From positions 39,251,295 through 39,315,294 of the forward strand of contig OU015524.1 in assembly GCA_907165065.1 (NCBI GenBank): DNA of 64,000 nucleotides. Reading direction: 5' to 3'. Numbering within the stretch: position 1 is the first letter of the stretch; every line of letters starts with the position of its first letter. Below are positions 1 through 11,610 of this stretch, piece by piece. The stretch is from Caprimulgus europaeus (Eukaryota > Chordata > Aves > Caprimulgiformes > Caprimulgidae). The position numbers and the translations under genes are program-made. The notes under the pieces were generated by a model, which saw only the letters and a program-made list of their open reading frames with translations, ran no database searches and had not been told where the DNA came from.

Positions 1-3000
1 CCTGCATAGATGCTAACTTACAACCTTCAAATGGAGTGGAGAACGAAAAGGCACGTTGGGAGGCTCGCAAGGGGTCAGGATGTCTTAACCCTCCTCAGCC
101 CTAGCAGCATGTCTGACTGCTGCTTTAAATGCATCTCAGTATTCCCTGGTTAGAGATACATGATAGGTAGAGTGTGCCCTAAGTGAAATCCTGCTTGTCT
201 CACTGAAGTCAGAATCCCATCACTAGGACAAATTTTGTGTGAATCAATAGACTGATAAGGTCTCTTCTCTCTCTTCTCTCTCCTTCCCCACTTCTTTGCT
301 GTTTTTATAAGTAACCAGCAATAGGTCACGTTATATAAGGAAATGAGTTTTCAGTATTTGACATTTCTCACAGGATATTTTGAACAGCCTCCATCCCAAG
401 CTCAGAACGGTCCAGTCAACATTCCCCTGCCCTATTAAGTGTCTTATGTTGGTCTGTGCTTTTACTTGGAGAAACCTCAAAAACACTCTCAACAAAACAG
501 TACTAAGTTATACTGGAATATCATCTAAAGAGGTGAGTGGAGGGACAAGAAGCATAAGCAAATGCCTATTCTGGTTGTAGATGCTACAAGATATTACAAC
601 TGTACCAAGAAGGTGCCTGATTATATATTTCAGGTTTCAGAATCAGAGATCTTAGCAATTCTTAGCAGCTTAACTATGTTCACAGTTGTTGTTTCGTTGG
701 TTTTGCCCCTGAAATCCTGGTTCAATGTAGGAAGGTTGCATAGAGGGCAACTGAAAATAAAGCTGGGCAACATAAGTCACTGGGGATTTGAGTTCCATAA
801 AACTATGAATAAGGATGCAGCCATGGTATGATCATGTATAACAACCTTGCTCCAGTGACCACCTCATGTTAACTGAAGCTGTTTGATGAAACATTGCTAT
901 GGCTTTCAAACGTGCAAGCTGAAGCTTACAAAGCAGCATTTCAGCGTGTGACCACAGCAAACTGCTTGCAGTTATTACTGTAGCACTGCTTTCTAGAAGA
1001 GCAATACCTTAATTGTTGTCACTTCCATTGTGTCACAGTGCGAGCAAAATTTGGTCCAATAATGGGAAAGACTGTGGAAGACACCTCTAGAACTCTCCCC
1101 TCTTGCAATACTACTTTGTTTATTGGGGGTTGTTACACACCACAGCTTATTTAATTCAAAATAAGTGTGCAATCCTTTTCTGCAATCCGGGATAGTTTTG
1201 AATATCAGCTTCAGAAACAAGTAGTGTGGACTAGGAATTATTTATCCAGTTGTGGGAGGAAGCCTACATGCTTATATTCCTCACATTTTATTAACATACA
1301 TGTCTCTCCAGTTACAGCATGACACATTGCTAAGACCTAAGCTAGCAATTTAACTTGGAACATCTCTCACGCTTTTGGCATGCGGACTACATGTCACAAA
1401 ATGCTGCAGTTTCTACTACCTTATTATGTAGAGCATGACAGTCCAGTTTATTGCAGTGGCAGGCTGCAAGTTCAGTGCTTGGAAGCACCCCAATTATATG
1501 ATGTCAAAGGCTATGAGCTGCTGATGTGGCAAAACTGCAAGTGTCTTTCAACCCTACCCACACAGCACCGTAACATTCCAGTAATCTGCAGGTGTGAGTC
1601 CCATTACATCCCGATGGCCCATCCGGGTAATGCGTGACATTTTTTCCTAACACTGTCTGGGGAATTCCGCCCAGATTACCTTTCCTCCTCCTCCACCCCT
1701 TCCAAAATTACAAGTCAAAATCCTACATTTGATATACAAGATTGCTACAGATGTTGCAACATTTGCTTCTAGGACAATAATAGAACTATCTAAAGATACA
1801 GGATGATTGTAGAGATCAGTGCAGCATTCATGGCATGTATAAAGCACCTTGTAGGAACTTTGTCACTTAATAATAGCATGAAGAGGCCAGCTGCAGACTA
1901 AGCATTGACTGTGTGTTTCTGAGCACAATGTTCTCAGATGCACAGCCAAGTCTCTGTAAAAAAAAAAACCAATTTGATCAAAATTTTGCTCCTCCCTAAA
2001 GATTTACTTCAGATAAAATAGCAATACTTTACCTGGCCCCCCACAACCATAGCTCTGTCTATGGTCTCCTGAAAGTGTTTTACTTTCCCATAGGAAAAAC
2101 ACCATAGTCTCAATTCACTAAATATAATCATAGGCCTGTTCCTAATTTCCAGGGCACTCAATAACAGCAAGTCTTTTTGATCTCATGGAGAAAGCTGCAG
2201 AGCTAACAGTTTTGACAGCTTCCCAGAAAGCAGTCTTTAATATACAGTATCTTCACCCTTACCTTGAAGACATTTGCAAGCTTGAAAGAAATATTTATGT
2301 CATTTCACATGTTGACACTGTGGATTGCGGCAGCAAGACTTGCAGCTGCTCCAAGAAAAGGGTTTACATTAATTTGTCAGAGGTGAAAGCATATCCATTT
2401 TGTCTCCTCTGGACCTCTGTAAGCAGCTGTAATTCCAGTGCAAATGAAGTAGCTTGTGGTTTTCCAACTTGCCAGGAAACATACAGTTGTAAGAAGATTC
2501 GCAGATGAGTTATGCTAAATGTTTGGTATTGTGACCTGTGATGCAACACAAAAGAATGGTTGTTGTTGCCTAAACTTTAATGGAGTTAATCCTTCCAAAT
2601 GCTGACAAATTACTGCCTCAGGCCATTTAAAATCACATTTCTAATACAATAATCCTATCTGCATTACAATGAGTTGGGTTGAAATGATTAGGTGCCTGAG
2701 ATTTTTGCACAGTGAATTAAGTCACCATACAGACTGGCTGTGCTTGTTCACAAATTAAAGGTCTGGACGGAAATGAAATTCCGTTACTGTGCCACTTGCT
2801 AAGCTTTGAGGAAGGGTTCATTACTGTCCTGTCTCTACTGGGAATGTTTCTAAAGTAGCTACAAGCTAACAGGAACCTATTTTTCATTAGATCAGCTTCA
2901 GGGCTTTCTTCATTATTAATAATTATTAGTCAAGTCTTTGACTACTGAACACCTCTGAAACAGAAAAGGCTAATCCAAGAATACGCAAGCAAAAAGTGAG

Positions 3001-6000
3001 ACAGAGTGCCAGTAAATCTGTGAAAAAGGAAAACAAAAGTGTACTCTGAATGCAAGTCCTTTCCTTCCCCCTTCACCCTGTGAGAAACCCAAATTTACCC
3101 AATTCTTATACTCAGAACCACAGACTTTTTAGTTAGGGGATAGCCCGGAATATAAACCACCTAACAACATCAGTGCTATCCATCTCTAGCATTTAAATTA
3201 GTATCCTTACTTCCTGATCCAAACACAACGTGCCCGAGCAGACATTCATAGCTACACATTCAAATTACAGCTTGGTTTAAATGCTGTATTCGGGATTTTT
3301 GGAATTCCGTACTAACAAATCTATAATTGCGGTCTTTAGACTATTCTTATTAGCATTCAACTGATTATTCACACACAATATAATTTGGTATGGTGACACA
3401 TAAATATGGCAATTCTTCAATTAAACTTTGTGATCTTCTTTTTTGTTAGATGCCTGCAAGGTCAGTGTTCCATTGAAGCAAGAGGCTATCACAGGTTTGA
3501 ACTCAAGGCAACTAGATTTCACACAAATTCTGATAAATAGGGAGTGTGAAGTCATAAACTTCTATGATCTTCTAGACTAAGAAAAAGCTTTAAATTAAAA
3601 AAAAAATAGTAATAATAATTATCATAATGCAAATGTTTGACACTAACAAAAACCCCACAAACAAGGTCCACCAAACACTCCAAGATCCTTTCAAACTGCC
3701 ATGTGCAACTATAGCCATCACTTAGGCTAGTCATTTCCCACAGGCGTGCTTCACGTGGAGGTTACAATAAGATTTCATTCTCGTAAAACGTAACCCCTTG
3801 TATGAAGATAATTGCTGTACATCATTAAGTCACATCTGTATCACAAGAGGGGAAAAAGAAACAAGCTTCTAGCATTTTTCCTTCTGTAATTGACAGGGAA
3901 CCTGGCATTTTGAACGAGTAAATTAAAGTAGTGCAACTATAATTATATATTGCTCACCTTTGTGCCTCACAAGAAAAAAATCAAAACAAAAAAACCCCAC
4001 ACAAAAAAACCCCACCAAATCCCAAGTTTTCATCCTGTTGACATATTAGGAGAGACTGCTTCTATTTAAAACTGAAAGCTCAACACTAACAATGAGCTAG
4101 TCAGAAGCAGTTTGCTCTAGGTTAAGTGTGGCTTTTTCTGTATCAAATGAAAAGCCTCAGTACATAGCTTAATGCATAAAGCCTCGCCTGTTCACGCAGC
4201 AATGAAGTACACTAATACACTTTGCAGTTATACACAAACCTTTGCATGATTACACATGGTAGAAAACAACAATGTAGGTTCACGTTCAGATAAGTTATTG
4301 CATATTTCAGTATCTGCTACTAGATATGTGTCAAAACACAGATAGCCTAGCAATTCCATTAGTATTATAGTCTGTGGCACCTGTTTCACATTTATACTGT
4401 AATTAGAAATACATATAACCCTGAGTATTGTGTATTACAGAACAAGCAGAATATGAGGCTATCTTGAACATCATCAACAAAAATCATTGTGCTAATCAGC
4501 TGGATCTAGCTGACTAGAAGATGACTGATACATTTTAAATACTCCATTTAATTGTTCTAATAAAGGTCTTTTGCCAGTTAGCTGTGTCATACAGGGCACC
4601 ACAGCCTTGAATTGTAAGATGCTTTGCAAGTTCTGAGGGAATACCCAGAAACAGGAACGTGATCTGCTCTTTCTTCCACTGAACTCAGTGGTGGGATCAA
4701 TTCTAGCACCCCAAAAACCTATTCCCATAGCAGCAATCAAGGGCAGACCTCACAGGACCCTGAAAAACACAAGCTACATTAACACAGCATGGTAGACACC
4801 AGCCTCAATCAAAACTGAAGTTTTCCCCAGATGAATGACAGGTTTCCACATTCTTGCAAGAGACCACGTACTTCTCGCTCTCAGAACACAACCCCAGAGC
4901 ACTACTGTGGCATGCACCCTCCAAAGGCAGCTCACAGGCCCTGGCTAAACTGGCAGAGCCCACGCCAACACCCGGCTTTTGCCTAAGCAGACACTGGTCA
5001 GGCTACCCAGTGGATACCAGCAACAACCAACTTGCACAGCACACCAAATCCAAAGAAGTCAGTGGCACTAGCCATGATATTTGTATCCTGTAACACCTAG
5101 AGCAAAGCTTCACTGTGCTGGGCAGCATCTGCTGACGGCAGAAATCACAAGCCCAGAAAGTTCTTAACAGTTGTAAATAAGACAGAAAGGATGAGAGAAA
5201 GGGATGCTTCTGCAAATAGCCAGGTAGCACGCAGCCACAGAAGGGAACTGTGTGCAAAAGGCTGGGGTACCTCAGCCATATTGAGCCTGCAAGTACTGTT
5301 AAGCACAGCAAATAGGGCAGAGGGTCACCACAGCCCACAAAGCCCACCTCACTCATGCCTCCTTCCTTTCCCCTAAATGCATGCACTGGATAGCCATGGT
5401 TTTGTAGGTAGGATTCCTACAGACCTGGAAGGTTTGGAAAGGATGTGCAAGAAGAAAAGAAAGAACACAGGTAAGAGGTCTAAAAACAGAGAAGTAAAGC
5501 TTAGTACTGACGTGAATGAAGATTGGCCTGTACAACACCATTGGCTAAACTATGTGAACAACAGAACAGACCAAATAACAATAGTAACACAAGGGTAACA
5601 ACTCAAGAAGGCTAGGATAGGCAACAACTACCACTAATACAATAGAGAAGCCTGTACAAACCTTTACATGACCACAAAATCTGTCAATTTCTGTTTAAAC
5701 CCCTGCCAGGCATACAAAGCCTTGGTGCCTATGTTTTATCCTCTCTCCACCCCTGATCTCAGTGATTCTGATGGCTCCCATATCTGTATCAGTAATTTCC
5801 CACCCATACGCACAGCTGGTAATCACTGTCGAATCACACAGCCTAAAATTCATGAAGAATTTGCTACAGGGCCACTTCCCAGGGAACCAGCCATGTATTA
5901 ATATGGTGAAATTGACTATTAATTCTGATGGTTTCACCTTTCCCTTTTCATGAATAATTCAGTCAAGCCAGCTCTTGAGACAAGGTAACAACCAGCCCTT

Positions 6001-6686
6001 GAGTCTTTTGTTCAAGGGAGCACCAGCTCCCTCTCAAACGGCACATTAATAAATAATAGAGAGTACAACACATCAGCAACACCAGGGACCCCTTCTCAGC
6101 AGTCGGCTCTATTCCATGATACCTCTTTATCGTAACCACTAATGAAAACTCTTTGAAGTGGAAGAGTAAATATTATCATTTGATAGTACCTGGACCCAAC
6201 AGGGCAAACAAAATTGCATTGTATTACATTCTGGGAGCTGTAGACTCATTCACAATACAATGCTCACAGGGTTGCTATGGAGGAACCCAGTGCTTACTAT
6301 TTTGGTAGCATGGGGTCAGCCAAGGGCTGCTGGTCACACTTTTAGGGCTGTTAGCCTTAATCTTTATCTGCACAACAAACTGGGAAAACAAAACACAGTG
6401 CCAAACAAAACAAAACCAAGGAATTTTAGAGTATTCCCTTGGAGGCACCAGATTCCCCAAGAGGCAGAAACCTGACTTCCAACTCTATCCATGATCAGAT
6501 GGATAAGCTCTTAAAACCTGAGGCCAGATTTCAGAAATGCTTGCATGCTTTTTAGGCATGGGATTATCCAATCCAATACTGAGGGTCCAGCAGCTTTGAG
6601 CATTTTTAAGTCTTCTTATTAAAAATAAATAAATAGAAAATCTAGCGCTTCTCTGTAAGAGAGAAGCATCACCAAGTTGTTCTCAT
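1..6686 (-). other. KIF26B: KIF26B intron 2, left part (non-coding)
   Basis: This stretch lies 3' of the coding exon 2 donor at 7393 on the minus strand, so it is inferred to be the beginning of the long second intron. No open frame here resembles the next KIF26B exon, and I recognise no RNA gene. The short open frames have no family resemblance and are treated as chance. The sequence is AT-rich and some blocks (for example about 3180-3420) look like the composition of conserved non-coding DNA, but that cannot be judged from one genome. Confidence 0.7.
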
Positions 6687-6689
6687 GTT

Positions 6690-6830
6690 AACGACACTCT
6701 GGAGAGCTGGGTTCAATGCCACAGTCTGCCACAGCCTCCCTGGGTGACCTTTGGGCTCACACAGTGTTTCAATGCCTCATCTGAACATGGGGCTACAGTA
6801 GGGTCTCTGCTGCACCTGGCCCCACAATGG
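6690..6830 (+). mobile_element. MIR-like tRNA-derived SINE relic
   Basis: The stretch reads like the amniote MIR core region in the forward sense. A GGTTCAATGCC box-B-like segment is followed by a CTGCCACAG...TGGGTGACCTTTGGGC stretch and then TGCCTCATCTGAACATGGGGCTA, which parallels the MIR 'cctcatctgtaaaatggggata' segment. Divergence is high, as expected for an ancient SINE. Edges are approximate. It is not a functional tRNA gene because no cloverleaf can be folded around the box-B-like part. Confidence 0.6.
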
Positions 6831-7393
6831 AAGTACAAACCATGTGCATCAGACCGCACACACCTTACTGCTAAGTTGGCTGCCAAGTCTCAGGATATTT
6901 TGTAAATCCATACTGCACAGATCAAAGACAGCAAAAGAGGAAGAGACCAATGACTCCCATGTGGCATTCCCACCCTTGCTTGCCCCTCACCAGGAATCTG
7001 AACAAGTACATGGGAAATAACAACACAAAACCACTGTCAATGCAAAGAAAGAGGGAGGCAGGGCGCAAGCTTGAGTGACTGCCACAGAGTGCCCCGGCAA
7101 ACCTGGCAGCTCCCCGGAGACGGAGGTGCCCTGCTCCACAGAAAGCAAGAGGTGGGAATGGGAAAGGGGAACAAGATCAAGAAGGGTAGAACCCAAATAA
7201 ACTCTAAGCCCTCAGTAGTGACAGCGGCAGAGGGGAGCCCAGGTGGCCGGCAGCCCCAGCGGGGAGCCGGCCCGCAGCCCCACCGGCTGTGGGGTGCCGC
7301 TCCCAGGCGGTAGCGGCCCCGCAACGCGGGCAGCGCCCGCGCCGGGCGGCACACGGATTCCCCCGCCCAGCCTGGCCCCGGCCCCTGGCTCAC
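6831..7393 (-). other. KIF26B: KIF26B intron 2, donor-proximal part
   Basis: This is the beginning of intron 2 on the minus strand. The donor is GTGAGC directly after the exon. The first 200 bases belong to the CpG island and are open in the exon frame, so a naive open frame continues to about 7037. The amino acids encoded there do not resemble KIF26B, whose next exon continues with a different sequence. I see nothing else in it. Confidence 0.7.
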
Positions 7394-7795
7394 CTTGCTG
7401 CTGACAGGCCCGGGGATGAGGAGCTTCAGCGCCTGCCTCTTCAGCTCCGCCAGGCGGGCGTTGCAGTGTTCGCACCAGACGCCGCGGTCGGAGCCCGGCG
7501 AGGAGCCGCCGCCGCTGCCGGAGCCCGGCGAGCCGGTGCCGAAGCCCGGCGAGCCGCCCAGCGAGCCGGGGGAGCTGGTGCCGATGCCCGGCGAGGCCGG
7601 TCCCGGCGAGCCGGTGAAGGAGCCCGGCGAGGAGGTGCCGGAGCCGGGGGACGGGGTGCCGGAGGAGCCCAGGGCAGAGCCGGCTCCCTCGGGGGTCGGG
7701 CGGCTCCCCGCCCGGGACTCCTCGTACGCCTTCCGGTACCAGCTCTCGGGGGAGAAGGGGGCGGCGGGCTTGGTGGGGGAGCAGGGGTCGGTCAC
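7394..7795 (-). CDS. KIF26B: KIF26B coding exon 2 (residues 22-155)
   Basis: This is the second coding exon of KIF26B, an atypical kinesin-11 family protein known for weak or absent motor ATPase activity and for roles in Wnt5a-Ror signalling, cell adhesion and kidney development. The exon is 402 nt (134 codons, phase 0 at both ends). It encodes [20 protein letters not shown], then a Ser/Pro/Gly-rich low-complexity tract (about residues 59-121), then a CEHC motif at residues 129-132 followed by a basic amphipathic segment ([14 protein letters not shown]). I recognise this as close to the mammalian N-terminus. The acceptor is a pyrimidine-rich tract ending CTCCAG and the donor is AAG|GTGAGC. 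The CxxC pair is probably half of a zinc site completed by the next exon, which is outside the window. The kinesin motor domain is also outside the window. Confidence 0.95.
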
Positions 7796-8068
7796 CTGGA
7801 GCAGGAGAAGAAGCAGCGGGTCAGGCAGAGAGCCCCAGCGGCGCCGGCAAGTTTCGCTCGGACGCTCCGCGCCCGCGGCGGCCCCCGTGCCTCGCCCGCC
7901 CCCGCAGGGCGCCCAGCGCCGCCGCTCCGCACCGCACGGCACCGCGGAAGTTGAGCGGGGTTGGGCGGCCGAGAAACCGGCGGCGTCGGTAACCGCCGGG
8001 CGAGGGGCGCGGGAGCCCCGGCACGGCGGCGGGCACCGCTCCGAGCCGCCCCTCCGCCAACAACTTAC
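7796..8068 (-). other. KIF26B: KIF26B intron 1 (273 nt, open in frame)
   Basis: This is a short GC-rich intron with a strong GTAAGT donor and a pyrimidine-tract CTCCAG acceptor. Its length is a multiple of three and it has no stop codon in the exon frame, so an open frame runs straight through it from the start codon. The encoded residues do not resemble known KIF26B, whereas joining exon 1 to exon 2 gives the expected KYG-V...CSPTKP junction. It is therefore called an intron. Confidence 0.85.
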
Positions 8069-8131
8069 CCCGTATTTTCTGCTCCGCGCCGTGACCGTGA
8101 TCCTCTCCTTATTTCCAGCCACGGAATTCAT
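8069..8131 (-). CDS. KIF26B: KIF26B coding exon 1 (residues 1-21)
   Basis: This is the first coding exon, 63 nt. It encodes [20 protein letters not shown] plus a glycine and ends in phase 0 at a GTAAGT donor. The [10 protein letters not shown] start is the recognised beginning of KIF26B in mammals. The start codon sits in a near-perfect Kozak context (GCCACCATGA). It lies inside the CpG island and is transcribed leftward. The gene continues beyond the left edge of the window, so only 155 of roughly 2100 residues are present. Confidence 0.95.
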
Positions 8132-8870
8132 GGTGGCTTCGCAGCGCGGCGGGAGAATTTCCTACAGGTTTCCCAGTCCGCATCCGAAGGGAATAGCCGG
8201 TCCCGGGCAGTGCCCCCGCCGAGCGGGCAGGCTGCTCCCTCCGCCGGGCGCAGCCTCCGCTGGGATCGCTCAGCCCCGCGACACCGTCAGTTCTCGGGAA
8301 AACGCTTGGGGCTGGGGGTTTCTCCCGGTCGGTTTTTCCTCATTGTCTTCCCTCGCATTCCCTTACAACCCTCCTTTTCACAGAAAGAGCCACATCCAGA
8401 GTAGGAGCACTCCCCCCAGCAGGCAGCACAGCTCTCCTCCCCAAGCCAGGCGAAGCATCCGAGGGAGCTTTCGGAAGGTGAAAGAGGGAGCGGGAGCCGC
8501 TCTCGCCCCAGCAGAGGCGCCTCCTGCCTCCGCTACAGCCGCAACTTGTTTCCTTCACCAAGGTTTGTCACTGAGTTAAAAGAAATCCTCCAAAAATATC
8601 GGGATCCAGGCTCTGGGAGGAGCCTCGGCGTCCCTTGCAGCCAATATCCTGACAGTTTTGCAAGGGAAGGGAAGACCCGGGCTCCCTGTGCGCTCCCCGG
8701 TCAGCGGCGGAGCTGCAGGGCCGACGGCTGCGAGCAGGCTGCCAGAGCCCCGCCGCAGGTCTGCGCGATGCCTCGGCTGCCAGGAGGGTCCATTTTATTT
8801 TGCAGTATTTCTTGATTGACATCTGTGATTTCCCCCCTCTTCTTGAAAAGGGCGGGCGGGGGGGAACCTT
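8132..8870 (-). promoter_or_regulatory. KIF26B: KIF26B 5' UTR and CpG-island promoter
   Basis: CpG-dense DNA extends from about 7200 through both coding exons to about 8870, as expected for the promoter of a developmental gene. Upstream of the start codon there are GC boxes and a G-run cluster at 8851-8864 that could form a quadruplex. An AT-rich AAAATAAAATGG stretch on the minus strand at about 8790-8801 could act as a TATA-like element. The transcription start cannot be fixed from sequence. Open frames on both strands here are composition effects. Confidence 0.75.
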
Positions 8871-10179
8871 GTTGCTTCTACCGCAGTTATTGGTTAGTTG
8901 CCTCTATTCAAGGCTTTAATGAACATGAATTCACAAGAGTTCCCAATCCTCCCTAAATAACTAGGAAAGAAAAGCAAGCTGTATTTATGACAGTCATTGG
9001 CATCTCTTTTCCGTGTTGTAATTTTACGTGTATTAATTTAATTTGCAGTCAAGGGCATAATAAATTGATCTCTTTAACAATAAAATTCGACAGACTTGTG
9101 TCCCTATTAATCTTTCCTTTCCAATTACGATTTCTTTTTGCGGGTTATGTGTATGTGGTTACAGATCCTTTTCAGTTCAAATCCAGCAGATAACACAATC
9201 ATCTCTAATAAATCTTTCTCCTCAAAACAAGTTTCTGATTTTCTCAGAAATGGATGCAATAAAAAGCTAAATGCTAGATTCTCCCGATAGGGTCATAACA
9301 CGGATGGCTTGATGCAATTGAGAGGGCAGAACACACAGGGGACTTGCATCCACCTTTCCACCGTCCTATTGTTACTTCCATCTAAAAGCATGCTTCCAGC
9401 ATCCCTAATGTACCTGGGCTGTAACAGCTGTGAGGAAACAAAACCAGCCCACTGTATCACTCAGCAAGGAATCTCCCAGTGTCTTTCTGGTTTCACAGAT
9501 ACTTTGCCAGTAGTAAAGGTGTGTAAGATGCTCTGCTGTGTTTTCTCTTGACTAGCTTATCACCCTTAGAGCAAAGCAGCCATTTCTGATCTGATTCAGA
9601 AAGCCTTAATCTAAAGCTGACACAAGGGATGCCGCCCAAGGTACCAGAGTTTTTTTTACATTTACACTTATGTAAATGACAGAAGTGCCTCCAAAAAGCT
9701 GATCAAACAGGAAAACAAGGGAGGTGTACCCTAGCTTCTACTGCCTGTGAATGGTTTCACATAAATCCGCATGCAGGGATCCCATGGTTTGCTCTGTAGA
9801 CAGACGCGATAGGGATGACAAGGTAAGGCAAGGAGACGCCGCGCAGCAGCGCGGAGCAGGTGTGCTCCATAGGCCCCGAGACACCGCAGGCAGCCACGGC
9901 CCCTTTACATCACAGTGCGTAAATTCTCGTTTTCTGGGCTCAGCGATTCTGGTGACGAACTGGCAAATTTGCTTTGGTTTTCTGCAGATCTTTAATTACC
10001 AAGCTGCTAGCTACGCCTGCCTAACCACATCTGCTCCGTCAGCGATCGTCCTCCTGTGCGCGATGGCATGCCTACCCCAGGAGGCGATGGCTATCCTGTG
10101 GGCAAGGGGCAGCAGCTCCATGAGCGTGATGGCAACTTCCAAACCGCACAGCAGGACACGGTCGGGACAGGGAGGCTGA
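8871..10179. other. AT-rich upstream interval, possible enhancer-like block
   Basis: No gene is seen. The sub-interval 8890-9240 changes sharply from CpG island to AT-rich DNA with repeated homeodomain-type TAAT/ATTA cores (for example around 9030-9080 and 9105-9130) and carries no recognisable repeat. That is the appearance of a promoter-proximal conserved enhancer, but conservation cannot be tested here. From 9750 the CpG content rises again towards the next island. Confidence 0.35.
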
Positions 10180-10900
10180 GCTCTGCCCGCACCTCGGCCA
10201 CTGCCTCCTCCGCGGGCCCGGGGCAGGACGCGGGGCCCCTGACGGCTCAGGCAGGGCCAGCGACGCAGCGCCTGACGGTTCAGGCTGGTGGAGGATGGGG
10301 AACAAACTGGCGTTTAAGGCTGTGTGGCTCCCGCTGTGTGGTTCCCAGTAGCCGGGCAGGGGCAGTGCGGGGGGAAGGCACCGGCCCGCGGTAGGTGAGG
10401 AGAGCTGCGGGTGACTGCGTTCCTCCGCAGCTCCGGCGGCAGGCTCGGGGCGGGTGCCGCCCGCCGAGTCCGCAGAAACAACCCCACCGCAGGGCGAGTA
10501 GCAGGGCTGGCAATCAACCGCCTATGTACCGGGCCACCTGGGCGGGAGGGGGCGAGGCCGCGGCACCCGCGGGCGAGCGGCGCCGCCGGCTCTGAGGGGC
10601 GGTGCTGGGTGCTGGGCGCGGCCGGGCGGGGCGGGGCGCGCGGCCTCGCGGTGTTGGTGGGCGGCGGGTGCCCTCTGCCGGCGGCACGCGGCAGCTGCCG
10701 CTGGGCTGGTTGGGCGGTGGCGGCCGTTGGTGCCCGTCGGCTGGGCGGGGCGGGCCTGCCCGTGCAGTGCGGGGAGGGGCGGGAAGGGGGCGGACACCGA
10801 TCACCTGGCACCGCCCTGGTGCCATCGGGGGAGCGGTCAACTCCACCGGGCACGGGATCCCTAACGGGGTGCCGGTGGCGAGCAGCGCTGTCCCTCCCTC
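10180..10900. promoter_or_regulatory. second CpG island, 2-2.8 kb upstream of KIF26B start
   Basis: This is a very GC- and CpG-rich block with many GGGCGG/CCGCCC GC boxes (for example 10615-10640 and 10741-10756). A G-run cluster at 10771-10790 could form a quadruplex. Long open frames exist on both strands, but they show only Arg/Pro/Ala/Gly-rich composition and no family resemblance, so they are not called genes. It could be an alternative KIF26B promoter, the promoter of a rightward non-coding transcript, or a CpG-island enhancer. It ends abruptly where the CR1 begins at about 10906. Confidence 0.55.
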
Positions 10901-10905
10901 AGAGA

Positions 10906-11610
10906 CATCACAGAATCGTTACGGTTGGAAAAGACCTCTCCGATCATCCAGTCCAACCGTCAACTCATCACCACCCGTGCCCACTAAACCATGTCCTGAG
11001 TGCCACAGCTACGCGTTTATTGAACACCTCCAGGGCTGGTGACTCCACCCTTCCCTGGGCAGCCTGTTCCAATGTCTGACCTCTCTTTCGGAGAATAAAG
11101 AGCCACCAAGATGATTAAGGGAGTGGAGCATCTCCCTTACGAGGAACGGCTGAGGGAGCTGGGCCTCTTTAGCTTGGAGAAGAGGAGACTGAGGGGGGAC
11201 CTTATTAATGTTTATAAATATGTAAAGGGCAAATGTCAGGAGGATGGAGCCAGGCTCTTCTTGGTGATGTCCAATGATAGGACAAGGGGCAATGGGTGTA
11301 AGCTGGAACACAGGAGGTTCCACCTAAACTTGAGAAGAAACTTCTTTACTGTGAGGGCAACAGAGCACTGGAACAGGCTGCCCAGGGAGCTTGTGGAGTC
11401 TCCTTTTCTGCAGACATTCAAGACTCGCCTGGACACCTTCCTGTGTGATCTCATCTAGGTGTTCCTGCTCCGGCAGGGGAGATGGACTAGATGATCTTTC
11501 AAGGTCCCTTCCAATCCCCAGCATTCTGTGATTCTGTGATTCTGTAAATTTTTCCTAATATCCAACCTGAACCTCCCCTGGCACAACTTGTCATTACCTT
11601 CGAGGACTGG
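10906..11610 (-). mobile_element. older CR1 LINE 3' end, split by a second CR1
   Basis: The left part (10906-11097) is the reverse complement of a CR1 tail: ATCACAGAATCGTTACGGTTGG, then the CATCCAGTCCAACC and CTGGGCAGCCTGTTCCA blocks typical of CR1 read backwards. The same element resumes at 11546 with TTTTTCCTAATATCCAACCT and fades by about 11610. The interruption is a younger forward CR1. The copy is 5'-truncated, as CR1 copies usually are. Outer edges are approximate. Confidence 0.88.
11098..11545 (+). mobile_element. younger CR1 LINE 3' fragment nested in older CR1
   Basis: This is a forward, 5'-truncated CR1. The open frame 11111-11458 (115 residues) is the CR1 ORF2 C-terminal region, with the familiar DRTRGNG...KLEHRRF...RNFFTV...[10 protein letters not shown] pattern. 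The 3' end carries GGACTAGATGATCTTTCAAGG and three copies of the ATTCTGTG terminal octamer, the diagnostic CR1 ending. The intact frame and regular octamers suggest it is relatively young. The frame is not a host gene. Confidence 0.93.

Noticed and set aside
6690..6830. Possible tRNA gene because of a GGTTCAATGCC box-B-like sequence
   Set aside because: There is no matching A box at the proper distance and no cloverleaf; the downstream order of motifs fits a MIR-like SINE.
8340..8561. A 73-codon upstream open frame on the KIF26B strand
   Set aside because: The transcription start is unknown, and the frame has no recognisable features; it may be partly or wholly outside the transcript.
7395..8579. 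A 394-codon open frame on the plus strand, and others in the same island
   Set aside because: It is antisense to the recognised KIF26B exons and promoter. Its Pro/Glu/Gly/Arg-rich content mirrors the KIF26B Ser-Pro-Gly repeats, so it is a shadow caused by a stop-poor CpG island.
10314..11079. Long open frames on both strands across the second CpG island
   Set aside because: Composition is Arg/Pro/Ala/Gly with no family resemblance, frames are open on both strands at once, and one of them runs into CR1 sequence. This is typical of GC-rich DNA.
11111..11458. A 115-codon open frame that looks protein-like
   Set aside because: It is the C-terminal part of CR1 ORF2 inside a truncated LINE and not a host gene.
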